The position numbers and the translations under genes are program-made. From Faecalibacterium sp. I3-3-33 (GTDB lineage: Bacteria; Bacillota; Clostridia; Oscillospirales; Ruminococcaceae): a stretch of DNA of 64,000 bases. The DNA lies in the NCBI RefSeq assembly GCF_023347295.1, contig NZ_CP094469.1, positions 310,001 to 374,000 on the forward strand. Reading direction: 5' to 3'. Below, in pieces: positions 8,835 through 15,500 of this stretch. Numbering within the stretch: the stretch's first letter is position 1; the number at the start of each line of letters is the position of its first letter. A model generated the notes under the pieces. That model saw only the letters and a list, made by a program, of their open reading frames with translations. It was not told the DNA's origin and ran no database searches.

Positions 8835-8926
8835 ATAGTTCTTCCAAAAGTTTGATGATAATATTACCATTCATGGAAGAAGCAATCTGTTATTGCAATA
8901 ATGCGAAATTGACGATAGAAAGTTTT

Positions 8927-9967
8927 TCATATCTCGGTCAGCTCAACAATTACATTACTCTGCTGATACAGCCAGTCCGTAAATTCTTTCGGGCTGGCCG
9001 TTCCTGTTTTTACAGCCTTTTTTCTCTGTAAGGCTTCTTTCTTAAAGTCGGAAAAGGAAGCCTGTATTTTTTCCAGACGGTCAGCCGGAAAGCCTGCGGT
9101 ATTTTTTACCCGGTTTATTTTGTTGCGCCAGTTCTGGCATTCATTTTTATAAAGCAGGTCATAGTTATTTTCTCTTGACCTCTCGTCAAATTCCCGCTTG
9201 TTTTGAAGCGCCTGTGCTTTTCGGCACTTGTCGCTGCACAGCTCATACCGCTGGCTCTTTGCCAGAAAATATTTTCCACAGACCTTGCACCGCCGGAAGC
9301 AAAGCCCCCAGTCATTCAGCCTGTTCAGATAATAGGTAATCAACGGGTAGAGGGACGCATAGGCAGACACACATTCTTCTGTGCGCCGGTTGTCCGGGAA
9401 CCAGAGGTCAAGCCGGGTATCTTCTGACGGTGCGCCTTTGAAATAAAGGCTGCCAGCTTGAAATTGTTTCGGTTTTCCTGTCTCCCTGTCAAAGCTCATG
9501 GTTTCGTTTTGGAATACCCCGGTCAGTCTGCTCATTTTATCCATGAAGCGGTCACAGGCAGCGTTACGGTCACGGGGTTCTCTGGCAAGCAGATAGCTGT
9601 TCCAGATACGGAACGCCACATACATTTTCAGAGGGTCGTTGCTAAGATATTTCTCCCAAAGAAATTCGCTTGCCGCCTGCTCCAGCTCCGGCTGTTTCCA
9701 TCGGTTGGAGTGGAGAGCTTGCCGCAGCGGAGAAAGCCCGTATAAGTTCCAGTCTCTGTCCGTGTCACGCTCAAAGTTTATCAAAAAAGTTCCCAGTGGG
9801 CGTGTCATATCACAAAGCACCTCTGCGTTTTGGCTCCCGTTCAGACGGAAGCGGATCTGCTGTTCTTCCCCAATCAAAATCCGCTCTTTCATTTTCTTCC
9901 TGTCCAGCGTCAGGACAAACAAAATCCTCTCAAAACATGGCTCATGCCGTATAAACTGATTCTCCAT
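8927..9967 (-). CDS. Zinc-finger protein of mobilizable elements (DUF6076-like)
   Basis: A protein of 346 residues if it starts at the ATG at 9965-9967 (MENQFIRHEP), which follows AGGGGATAGGG and lies downstream of a promoter at 10026-10054. An in-frame ATG at 10027 would add 20 residues but would start before the predicted transcript. A likely treble-clef zinc site is seen at about 230-255 (RRCKVCGKYFLAKSQRYELC, then SDKCRK), followed by a basic, probably helical tail. It resembles the uncharacterised DUF6076 proteins carried by Firmicute mobilizable elements (from memory, not searched). It is transcribed against the rest of the element. Function unknown; a regulatory or DNA-binding role is only suggested by the zinc finger. 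Confidence 0.65.
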   Translation of the reverse strand: MENQFIRHEPCFERILFVLTLDRKKMKERILIGEEQQIRFRLNGSQNAEVLCDMTRPLGTFLINFERDTDRDWNLYGLSPLRQALHSNRWKQPELEQAASEFLWEKYLSNDPLKMYVAFRIWNSYLLAREPRDRNAACDRFMDKMSRLTGVFQNETMSFDRETGKPKQFQAGSLYFKGAPSEDTRLDLWFPDNRRTEECVSAYASLYPLITYYLNRLNDWGLCFRRCKVCGKYFLAKSQRYELCSDKCRKAQALQNKREFDERSRENNYDLLYKNECQNWRNKINRVKNTAGFPADRLEKIQASFSDFKKEALQRKKAVKTGTASPKEFTDWLYQQSNVIVELTEI

Positions 9968-10025
9968 CCCTATCCCCTGCCTTTGTTTATGGTAATTATA
10001 TAATTCAGTTATATCCGTTACACTC

Positions 10026-10054
10026 ATGGTATCGCAGAATCATTGTTTTGTCAA
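10026..10054 (-). promoter_or_regulatory. Promoter of the zinc-finger gene
   Basis: Minus strand TTGACA (10049-10054), 17 bases, TACCAT (10026-10031). The -35 is part of the 9-bp inverted repeat TTGTCAAGG (10048-10056) and CCTTGACAA (10104-10112), so a repressor could control divergent transcription from here. The region 10028-10269 holds no other supported gene. Confidence 0.55.
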
Positions 10055-10269
10055 GGATAGTACGCTATGATGATTGCGGTTGGTAATTTCGTACCGCACA
10101 GTACCTTGACAAGTGAATGACCGTCCAAAAGGGATATGACCGGCAGGAGAAGTGACGCATTCGGCGCACCAATGCAGGGAAACACCGCAGGAATGGGGCA
10201 GGAAAACGGCTTTTGGGGAGAACGGCAACAGGAAGCATTTTAACCTATTTGATTTATGGGAGGAACAGA

Positions 10270-10494
10270 ATGAACGATAAAAAGAGATTGAACAGCTACG
10301 AGGATTTACCGCTGGTTCTGGATGTGGCGGACATTCAGCGGATTATGGGAATTTCAAGAGCGAGCGCCTATGAGCTGGTACACACACCCGGCTTTCCAGC
10401 GTTCCGCAGGGGCAGACTTATCAAGGTCAGCAAAATTGCTTTCTTTGAATGGATGGCAAAAGGCTCCGAAACCGTACCGGGAAGCGACAAATAA
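10270..10494 (+). CDS. Excisionase-like helix-turn-helix protein
   Basis: A 74-residue protein, ATG at 10270 after TGGGAGGAAC. The core VADIQRIMGISRASAYELVH, followed by FRRGRLIKVSKIAFFEWM, is the MerR-like winged helix of the HTH_17/excisionase family: helix-turn-helix at about 18-38, then a wing with basic residues. Such proteins bend att-site DNA to favour excision, or act as small regulators. In this element it would assist the serine recombinase at 15501 or control the transfer genes; which of the two is unknown. Confidence 0.8.
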   Translation: MNDKKRLNSYEDLPLVLDVADIQRIMGISRASAYELVHTPGFPAFRRGRLIKVSKIAFFEWMAKGSETVPGSDK

Positions 10495-10500
10495 GCGTGA

Positions 10501-10578
10501 GGTATCATTCCCTGACTTGCAATACTGCCGCACTTTCCAAAGGGGCATACAGAGGGAAAAAAACTTAAAAATGATACC
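10501..10578. repeat. Inverted repeat between the HTH gene and the next gene
   Basis: GGTATCATT (10501-10509) and AATGATACC (10570-10578) are perfect 9-bp inverted repeats about 60 bases apart in an otherwise non-coding stretch. An RNA stem or a paired protein site is possible. Confidence 0.4.
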
Positions 10579-10641
10579 GAGACGCTACATCAAAACAGCC
10601 TATCTGCGTACATCAGATAGAAACGGAGAAAGGAGCCGGTT

Positions 10642-10845
10642 ATGGCAAGAATGAGTAACAAGCGGCGGTTGGAATGGTCTTTCTTCTTAAATGACCGCAG
10701 CCGTATCACTTACAACGAACTGTGCCGGAAATGCCAGCACGAATGTAAACAGAGCTTCCGGGCGGTTGTGGTTGACTGCCCGAAGTATCTTTCCAAGCGT
10801 TCCAAGAAAAAGGACAAGACTGCCGGAAACGGCAAAATCCCTTAG
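10642..10845 (+). CDS. Small cysteine-containing mobilization-region protein
   Basis: A 67-residue basic protein, ATG at 10642 after AAAGGAGCC. Four cysteines lie in a pattern that could hold a metal (ELCRKCQHECKQ and VVDCPKY). The lysine-rich C-terminus (SKRSKKKDKTAG) suggests nucleic-acid binding. The gene ends just before the oriT-like sequence. I do not recognise a named family. Its position between the excisionase-like gene and oriT suggests an accessory role in mobilization, which is inference. Confidence 0.6.
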   Translation: MARMSNKRRLEWSFFLNDRSRITYNELCRKCQHECKQSFRAVVVDCPKYLSKRSKKKDKTAGNGKIP

Positions 10846-10846
10846 G

Positions 10847-10890
10847 AACTAAGGGCGCACTTCTATACATAGTCTAAAGACCATGTATCG
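10847..10890 (-). other. oriT of IncQ/MOBQ type
   Basis: Read on the minus strand, a hairpin (GACC-type arms at 10866-10874 and 10879-10887, ATACATGGTC/GACTATGTAT) is followed by AGAAGTGCGCCCTTAG. AAGTGCGCCCT matches the RSF1010 nick region (TAAGTGCG/CCCT, known), with the hairpin on the expected side. The predicted nick is between 10856 and 10855 on the minus strand. It lies 0.6 kb from the MobA/MobL relaxase gene. In this orientation the cargo would enter the recipient first and the mob genes last. Confidence 0.8.
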
Positions 10891-11012
10891 TGCGTCCTGC
10901 GGAGCTTACCTCTGCCGCTGATAAAATCAGCAATCCGAGGTCTGCGTTCGCTTCGCTCCGACAAGGTGGCTACACCCCCTTGCGCCGCTAAAGCGGCTAT
11001 CCCCTGTGTACC

Positions 11013-11050
11013 CGCCGCAAAGAGAAATCCGCTCTGCGGTTTTCCCTTTT
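11013..11050 (+). terminator. Possible terminator in the non-coding stretch before the DUF3847 gene
   Basis: CCGCA and TGCGG arms flank AAGAGAAATCCGCTC, followed by TTTTCCCTTTT. The stem is weak. The stretch 10891-11131 otherwise holds several short GC-rich inverted repeats and no supported gene. Confidence 0.35.
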
Positions 11051-11131
11051 CATCGGGTTTTATAGAAGCACTGACACACGGACTGTCTGCGGATGGTCTT
11101 TCTTTATCTTATCAGCAAAGGATGTGAGAAC

Positions 11132-11449
11132 ATGGAAAAATCTTTGGAACAGTTGAAGCAGGAATATGAAAAAACCACTGTCCTGCTGGAACAGGAAAAA
11201 CGGAAAATGCAGCGTTTGAAAAACCGGCAGGCGTATCTGGAAAGCGGTTCCCGGAAACAGAGGACGCACCGGCTGATTACCCGTGGGGCAGCTATTGAGA
11301 GCATTGCACCACAGACAAAGGAGCTATCCGAAGCGGAATTTTATTCCCTCATGGAAAGCATTTTGAATCTGCCGCAGGCGGAGCATTTCATCCGGTCTGC
11401 CACAGAGAACCACGCCCGTATTTCCGGGCAGGAGAAAGGCGGTGACTAA
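11132..11449 (+). CDS. DUF3847-like mobilization accessory protein
   Basis: A 105-residue protein, ATG at 11132 after AAAGGATGTGAG. The N-terminal half is a charged coiled coil (LEQLKQEYEKTTVLLEQEKR), followed by KNRQAYLESGSRKQRTHRLI and a helical C-terminus. This matches the DUF3847 family found directly upstream of MobA/MobL relaxases, where a MobC-like role in assembling the relaxosome is suspected. It ends about where the relaxase reading frame begins, so the two are translationally linked. Confidence 0.7.
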   Translation: MEKSLEQLKQEYEKTTVLLEQEKRKMQRLKNRQAYLESGSRKQRTHRLITRGAAIESIAPQTKELSEAEFYSLMESILNLPQAEHFIRSATENHARISGQEKGGD

Positions 11450-11451
11450 GG

Positions 11452-12924
11452 ATAGCACTTTATCATTTTTCAATCGCACAGATCAAGCGCAGCGCCGGTC
11501 AGAGCGCCATTGCCAGCGCAGCCTATCGAGCCGGGGAGCGTCTTTACAGCAGCTACTATGGAGAAGTCAGCGACTACACCAAAAAGGGCGGCGTGATCGC
11601 TTCGGAAATCATGCTGCCGCCCCATGCGCCGGAAATATATCTTGACCGGGCGACCCTCTGGAATGCTGTGGAGAACTGCGAGAAACATCCAAAAGCACAG
11701 CTTGCCTATTCCTTTGATATTGCCATGCAGAATGAATTGACGCTGGAAGAAAACATGGAGCTGGCGAGGAAGTTCGTACAGGAGCAGTTTGTGACAAAAG
11801 GCATGATTGCCGACCTTGCTTTTCACAGCCCGGAGAAAGAGGACGGCGGCATCCCTAACCCGCATTTTCATGTGATGACAACCATGCGCCCTTTGAACCC
11901 GGATGGCACATGGGGACAAAAACAGCGTCGGGAATATCTTCTTGATGAAGATGGAAACCGAATCCGGGATAAAAACGGCGATTATATGTTTAACGCTGTC
12001 CATACAACAGACTGGCATGAGCCGGAAACGCTGGAACACTGGCGGGAGCAGTGGGCGGCTGCCGTTAATACAAAATTTGAGGAAAAAGGGCTGGATGTGC
12101 GTATCGACCACCGTTCCTATGTGCGGCAGGGGCTTGACCTGATACCTACTGTCCACGAGGGAGCTAATGTCCGGCAGATGGAAGCAAAGGGCATCCGCAC
12201 CGAGAAAGGGGAACTGAACCGCTGGATTAAAGCCACCAACCGGCTCATGCAGGATGTGAGGAAGAAGATCAAAGCCCTGTTTGTCTGGATGGCAGAGGTA
12301 AAAGAAGAACTTTCCAAACCCCAGACACCGAGCCTTGCCGACCTGCTGATCGCTTATTACAACCAGCGCAACGCAGGGGCATGGAGCAATAAAGCCAGAA
12401 CCGGAAACTTAAAGCAGTTTGCCGAAGCCGTCAATTATCTGACGGAAAACAAGCTGCTCACATTAGAGGATTTGCAGGAGCGTCTTTCCTCTGTCAGTGA
12501 AGAATTTGAAGCATTAAGCGGCTCCATGAAAAAGAAATCTGCCCGGATAAAGGAATTGCAGGAATTGATACGGGAGGGCGAGAATTACCAGCGGCTAAAA
12601 CCTATTCATACGGAATTGAACAATATCAAGTTTAAGAAACAGAGGGAGAAATTTGAAACATCCCACGATGCGGAGTTACGGCTGTTTTATGCCGCCCGCC
12701 GTATTCTGAAAGAAAAACTGGACGGAAAACCCATTGCCCTGAAAGCATGGAAACAGGAATACGCACAGTTAAAAACAGAGTATGCCGAACTGTCTCCGCA
12801 GCACAAGCCGCTCCGGGAGGAAGTCATACGGCTGCGGCAGGTGCAGAACGCCGTAGATACCGCACTGCGCCGGAGGGAGCAGCCACAGGAAGTACAGAGA
12901 AAGAAACACGAGATGGAATTATGA
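11452..12924 (+). CDS. MobA/MobL-family relaxase (start codon reads ATA)
   Basis: A MOBQ relaxase that nicks oriT through a tyrosine. The family N-terminus (x-ALYHFSIAQIKRS, AIASAAYRAGERLYS) begins at 11452, where the expected ATG reads ATA. No ATG, GTG or TTG lies in frame between the upstream stop (11443) and the catalytic region; the first in-frame ATG is at 11593, after Tyr25. Motif III HFH lies at about 138-140 (NPHFHVM), the conserved TDWHEPETLEHWR at about 185, and a long coiled-coil tail follows (residues 290-490). From 11452 the length is 490 residues, normal for the family. Either the codon ATA initiates weakly after AAAGGCGGTGACTAAGG, or the gene is impaired. Confidence 0.85.
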   Translation: MALYHFSIAQIKRSAGQSAIASAAYRAGERLYSSYYGEVSDYTKKGGVIASEIMLPPHAPEIYLDRATLWNAVENCEKHPKAQLAYSFDIAMQNELTLEENMELARKFVQEQFVTKGMIADLAFHSPEKEDGGIPNPHFHVMTTMRPLNPDGTWGQKQRREYLLDEDGNRIRDKNGDYMFNAVHTTDWHEPETLEHWREQWAAAVNTKFEEKGLDVRIDHRSYVRQGLDLIPTVHEGANVRQMEAKGIRTEKGELNRWIKATNRLMQDVRKKIKALFVWMAEVKEELSKPQTPSLADLLIAYYNQRNAGAWSNKARTGNLKQFAEAVNYLTENKLLTLEDLQERLSSVSEEFEALSGSMKKKSARIKELQELIREGENYQRLKPIHTELNNIKFKKQREKFETSHDAELRLFYAARRILKEKLDGKPIALKAWKQEYAQLKTEYAELSPQHKPLREEVIRLRQVQNAVDTALRRREQPQEVQRKKHEMEL

Positions 12925-12971
12925 TATAATCGGCAGCTTTACCGCTGCCGGCATTTTTATGGAGGGAGCAT

Positions 12972-13712
12972 TTGAATGTATTTGAAGCGGTGAAACAGTC
13001 TGTTACCACCCGGCAGGCTGCTTCATTCTATGGAATCCGGGTGGGGAGAAACGGCATGGTCTGCTGTCCATTCCACAATGACCGCACGCCCAGCATGAAA
13101 GTGGACAGCCGCTTTTACTGCTTCGGCTGCGGGGCTTCCGGGGATGTGATCGACTTTTCCGCTTTGCTGCATGGATTGGGGAAACGGGAAGCTGCGGTCA
13201 GGCTTGCGGAGGACTTCGGCGTTTCCTATGAGAAATCCGGCAATGCGCCGCCAGATAGGAAGCGTCACAACAGGTCACAGCCCCGACAAAAATCAGCGGA
13301 GCAGAGATTTCAGGAAACGGAACGGTATTGTTTCCGGGTGCTATGCGATTATCTGCGCCTGTTGGAGCATTGGAAAACAGCATACGCCCCACAGCCGCAG
13401 GATGCCATCTGGCATCCTCTTTTTGTGGAAGCGTTGCAGAGGATAAGCTACACAGAATACCTTTTGGATATTTTGTTATACGGAGAAATAGAAGAAAAAG
13501 CGGCGTTGATCGCCGCACAGGGAAAGGAGGTGCTGCGGCTTGAACAGCGAATTTCAGAGATTGCCGCTGGAAACGCAGGAAGCGGTCAAAAAGACGATGG
13601 ACACAATGGAACCGGCGCAGACACCAGCAGAAATCCGGGAGACATTAGAGGGGACGCAGAAAGGCGGCGTGAAGAACAGCATCCGAAACTGCCTGACGGT
13701 GTTCCAGCGTGA
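12972..13712 (+). CDS. CHC2 zinc-finger primase-like protein
   Basis: A 246-residue protein starting at TTG (12972) behind a strong GGAGGGAG; the ATG four bases on is out of frame. It has a DnaG-type zinc ribbon, Cys32-x2-His35 (CCPFHNDRTPSMKVD) and Cys50-x2-Cys53 (FYCFGCGASGDVIDF). There is no TOPRIM catalytic domain, so it is only the zinc-binding part of a primase, plus a charged C-terminal half. It overlaps the VapE gene by 173 bases. With VapE and the iterons it forms a replication module for the excised circle (inference). Confidence 0.85.
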   Translation: MNVFEAVKQSVTTRQAASFYGIRVGRNGMVCCPFHNDRTPSMKVDSRFYCFGCGASGDVIDFSALLHGLGKREAAVRLAEDFGVSYEKSGNAPPDRKRHNRSQPRQKSAEQRFQETERYCFRVLCDYLRLLEHWKTAYAPQPQDAIWHPLFVEALQRISYTEYLLDILLYGEIEEKAALIAAQGKEVLRLEQRISEIAAGNAGSGQKDDGHNGTGADTSRNPGDIRGDAERRREEQHPKLPDGVPA

Positions 13713-14937
13713 CCCGCTGTTTCGTGGGGCGCTGCGCCTGAACCTTTTGACGGAGCAGATTGACATTGTGAAGCCGCTGGGCTGGGAGCGCACCAGTACC
13801 ACGCTGACCGACATGGACATGAACTACCTGCTTTTGTATCTGGAAGAAAATTACGGGCTTACCAGCGAGAAAAAGGTGCAGAGCGCCATCAAGATTGTTG
13901 CCAATGAAAACCGCTACCATCCGGTCAGGGATTACCTGAACAGCCTGCAATGGGACGGCACAGAGCGCATCCGTTACGCCCTGCATCACTTTCTGGGAGC
14001 CGATACGGACGAATACACCTATGAAGCCTTGAAACTGTTCCTGATAGGAGCCATCCGGCGGGTATTCAGACCGGGGAGCAAGTTTGAGGTCATGCTCTGT
14101 CTGGTTGGTGGTCAGGGAGCCGGGAAATCTACCTTTTTCCGGCTGCTGGCAGGTAGGGACGAATGGTTTTCAGACGATTTGAAGAAGCTGGACGATGAAA
14201 ATGTGTACCGCAAGCTGCAAGGGCATTGGATTATCGAGATGTCGGAGATGATTGCCACAGCCAACGCCAAGAGTATTGAGGAAATCAAGTCATTCTTAAG
14301 CCGCCAGAAAGAAACCTACAAAGTGCCGTATGAGACACACCCGGCAGACCGGCTGCGGCAATGTGTATTTGGAGGGACGACCAACCGGCAGGACTTTTTG
14401 CCCCGTGACCGCACCGGCAACCGGCGCTTTCTCCCCGTGACGGTGTACCCGGAACGGGCGGAGGTTCACATACTGGACGATGAAGCGGCGGCGAGGGCGT
14501 ATATCGAACAGATGTGGGCGGAAGCCATGACGGTTTATCGCAGTGGGAAGTATAAGCTGTCATTCAGCATGGAAATGAACCGATACCTGAACGCCCACCA
14601 GCAGGACTTTATGCAGGAAGACACACAGGCCGGCATGATCTACGCCTATTTGGAGGACTACACCGGCGACAGGGTATGTTCCAAGCAGCTTTATGAGGAA
14701 GCGCTGGGGAACTTAAATTCCCCGGCAGACTGGGAGACACGGGCAATCTGCGAGATTATGAATACCGGCATTGCGGGCGGCATCATACAGGGCTGGGTAG
14801 CCTACAAAAGCCCGAAGCGGTATAAGAAATACGGTTCTCAAAAAGGCTGGGAGCGTGTCAACCAAGCTCCGCCGGAGGGGGACGGTTTTCAGGAAATCAC
14901 GGAAGAAGAAGCCCGGCAAATGGAACTTCCATTCTGA
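13540..14937 (+). CDS. VapE-family (virulence-associated E) P-loop helicase/ATPase
   Basis: A 465-residue protein that begins at TTG 13540 behind AAAGGAGG, inside the end of the primase gene and in another frame. Walker A GGQGAGKSTFF is at about 190-200, followed by WFSDDLKKLDDENVYRKLQG and WIIEMSEM (Walker B), then FGGTTNRQDFLPRDRTGNRR with sensor and arginine-finger residues. VapE proteins are superfamily-3-like helicases used for replication of phage satellites and integrative elements. Its stop is ten bases before the first iteron. Confidence 0.88.
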   Translation: MNSEFQRLPLETQEAVKKTMDTMEPAQTPAEIRETLEGTQKGGVKNSIRNCLTVFQRDPLFRGALRLNLLTEQIDIVKPLGWERTSTTLTDMDMNYLLLYLEENYGLTSEKKVQSAIKIVANENRYHPVRDYLNSLQWDGTERIRYALHHFLGADTDEYTYEALKLFLIGAIRRVFRPGSKFEVMLCLVGGQGAGKSTFFRLLAGRDEWFSDDLKKLDDENVYRKLQGHWIIEMSEMIATANAKSIEEIKSFLSRQKETYKVPYETHPADRLRQCVFGGTTNRQDFLPRDRTGNRRFLPVTVYPERAEVHILDDEAAARAYIEQMWAEAMTVYRSGKYKLSFSMEMNRYLNAHQQDFMQEDTQAGMIYAYLEDYTGDRVCSKQLYEEALGNLNSPADWETRAICEIMNTGIAGGIIQGWVAYKSPKRYKKYGSQKGWERVNQAPPEGDGFQEITEEEARQMELPF

Positions 14938-14946
14938 AAAGCCACC

Positions 14947-15130
14947 GGTTGACAGTTTGGTTGACGCTTTGGTTGACAGCCGGTTGACGGGGAAAAGCCT
15001 GATATTTGGGGCATTTCTCTCCTTTGTCAACCATGTCAACCAAGAAATCAAAGAAAAAGTAAAAAGTAATAATAGAGCGCCTATGGATTGTTTTCAAAGT
15101 CTTTTCTGCCGGTTGACACGGTTTGGTTGA
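14947..15130. repeat. Iteron array (eight GGTTGAC boxes), candidate replication origin
   Basis: GGTTGAC starts at 14947, 14959, 14971, 14982, 15110 and 15124 on the plus strand and at 15026 and 15035 (as GTCAACC) on the minus strand. The first four are spaced 12, 12 and 11 bases apart, about one helical turn, and an A/T-rich stretch with AAAGTAAAAAGTAATAATAG lies between the clusters. Position right after the VapE helicase suggests an origin for the excised element. The span 14938-15207 holds no gene I would defend. Confidence 0.7.
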
Positions 15131-15207
15131 CACGGAGACAGTCTGCGGCTGTACACCTGTCTGACATTCCCTTGTCGGGCATATTTCATTTATGGAGGTA
15201 ACTGCCT

Positions 15208-15393
15208 ATGGCAAAAAGCAAAAACGAGAGCAATAACAAAAACAGCGGCACCCTGCTTACCGAAAAAGACGGCACCCAGTATTTTGTCATGGGGAAAGTC
15301 CGTATCAAGGTATCGGAGCATTTCGCACAGGATGGGAAGCCGCTTGACAGCCTGCTGGAAGATGTGATCCAGCACGCTGCCGCCGCTTCCTGA
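15208..15393 (+). CDS. TnpW-family transposon-encoded small protein
   Basis: A 61-residue protein, ATG at 15208 after ATGGAGGTAACTGCC. It has a lysine/asparagine-rich start and then the conserved block TEKDGTQYFVMGKVRIKVSE, ending LLEDVIQHAAAAS. This matches the TnpW family encoded next to TnpX-type recombinases in Tn4451-like elements. The role is not established; its neighbour is the recombinase, so a part in excision or its control is plausible. Confidence 0.8.
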   Translation: MAKSKNESNNKNSGTLLTEKDGTQYFVMGKVRIKVSEHFAQDGKPLDSLLEDVIQHAAAAS

Positions 15394-15422
15394 AAAAATA
15401 CGGAATAACGACTGTCAATCAG

Positions 15423-15470
15423 CCCACGCTTATGATATACTTGTACCAGCGAGTATTGTATAAGCGTGGG
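15423..15470. repeat. Inverted repeat before the recombinase gene
   Basis: CCCACGCTTAT (15423-15433) is mirrored by ATAAGCGTGGG (15460-15470), just before the recombinase ribosome binding site. The same 11-mer, also followed by ACCAGC, lies near the left end at 810-820. It may be a recombinase or excisionase binding site that couples att binding to control of the recombinase gene. Confidence 0.55.
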
Positions 15471-15500
15471 TTGTTTCTTTTAGAAGGAGGATTTTTAACC

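Noticed and set aside
8771..9031. An 86-codon open frame after the third operator copy
   Set aside because: No ribosome binding site, no recognisable product, and it runs into the 3' end of the opposite-strand zinc-finger gene.
11442..11645. A GTG-started frame at 11442 as the relaxase start
   Set aside because: That frame gives no MobA/MobL similarity and ends after 67 codons; the family N-terminus lies in another frame that begins at 11452.
14855..15130. A 91-codon frame over the iteron array
   Set aside because: Its repeats (VDSLVDALVDS) are simply the translated GGTTGAC boxes; there is no ribosome binding site and it overlaps the end of the VapE gene.
14947..15130. The GGTTGAC array as a CRISPR
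   Set aside because: Units are only 7 bases, spacing is 11-12 bases and orientation is mixed; no spacers or cas genes are present. No CRISPR array was found elsewhere in the window.
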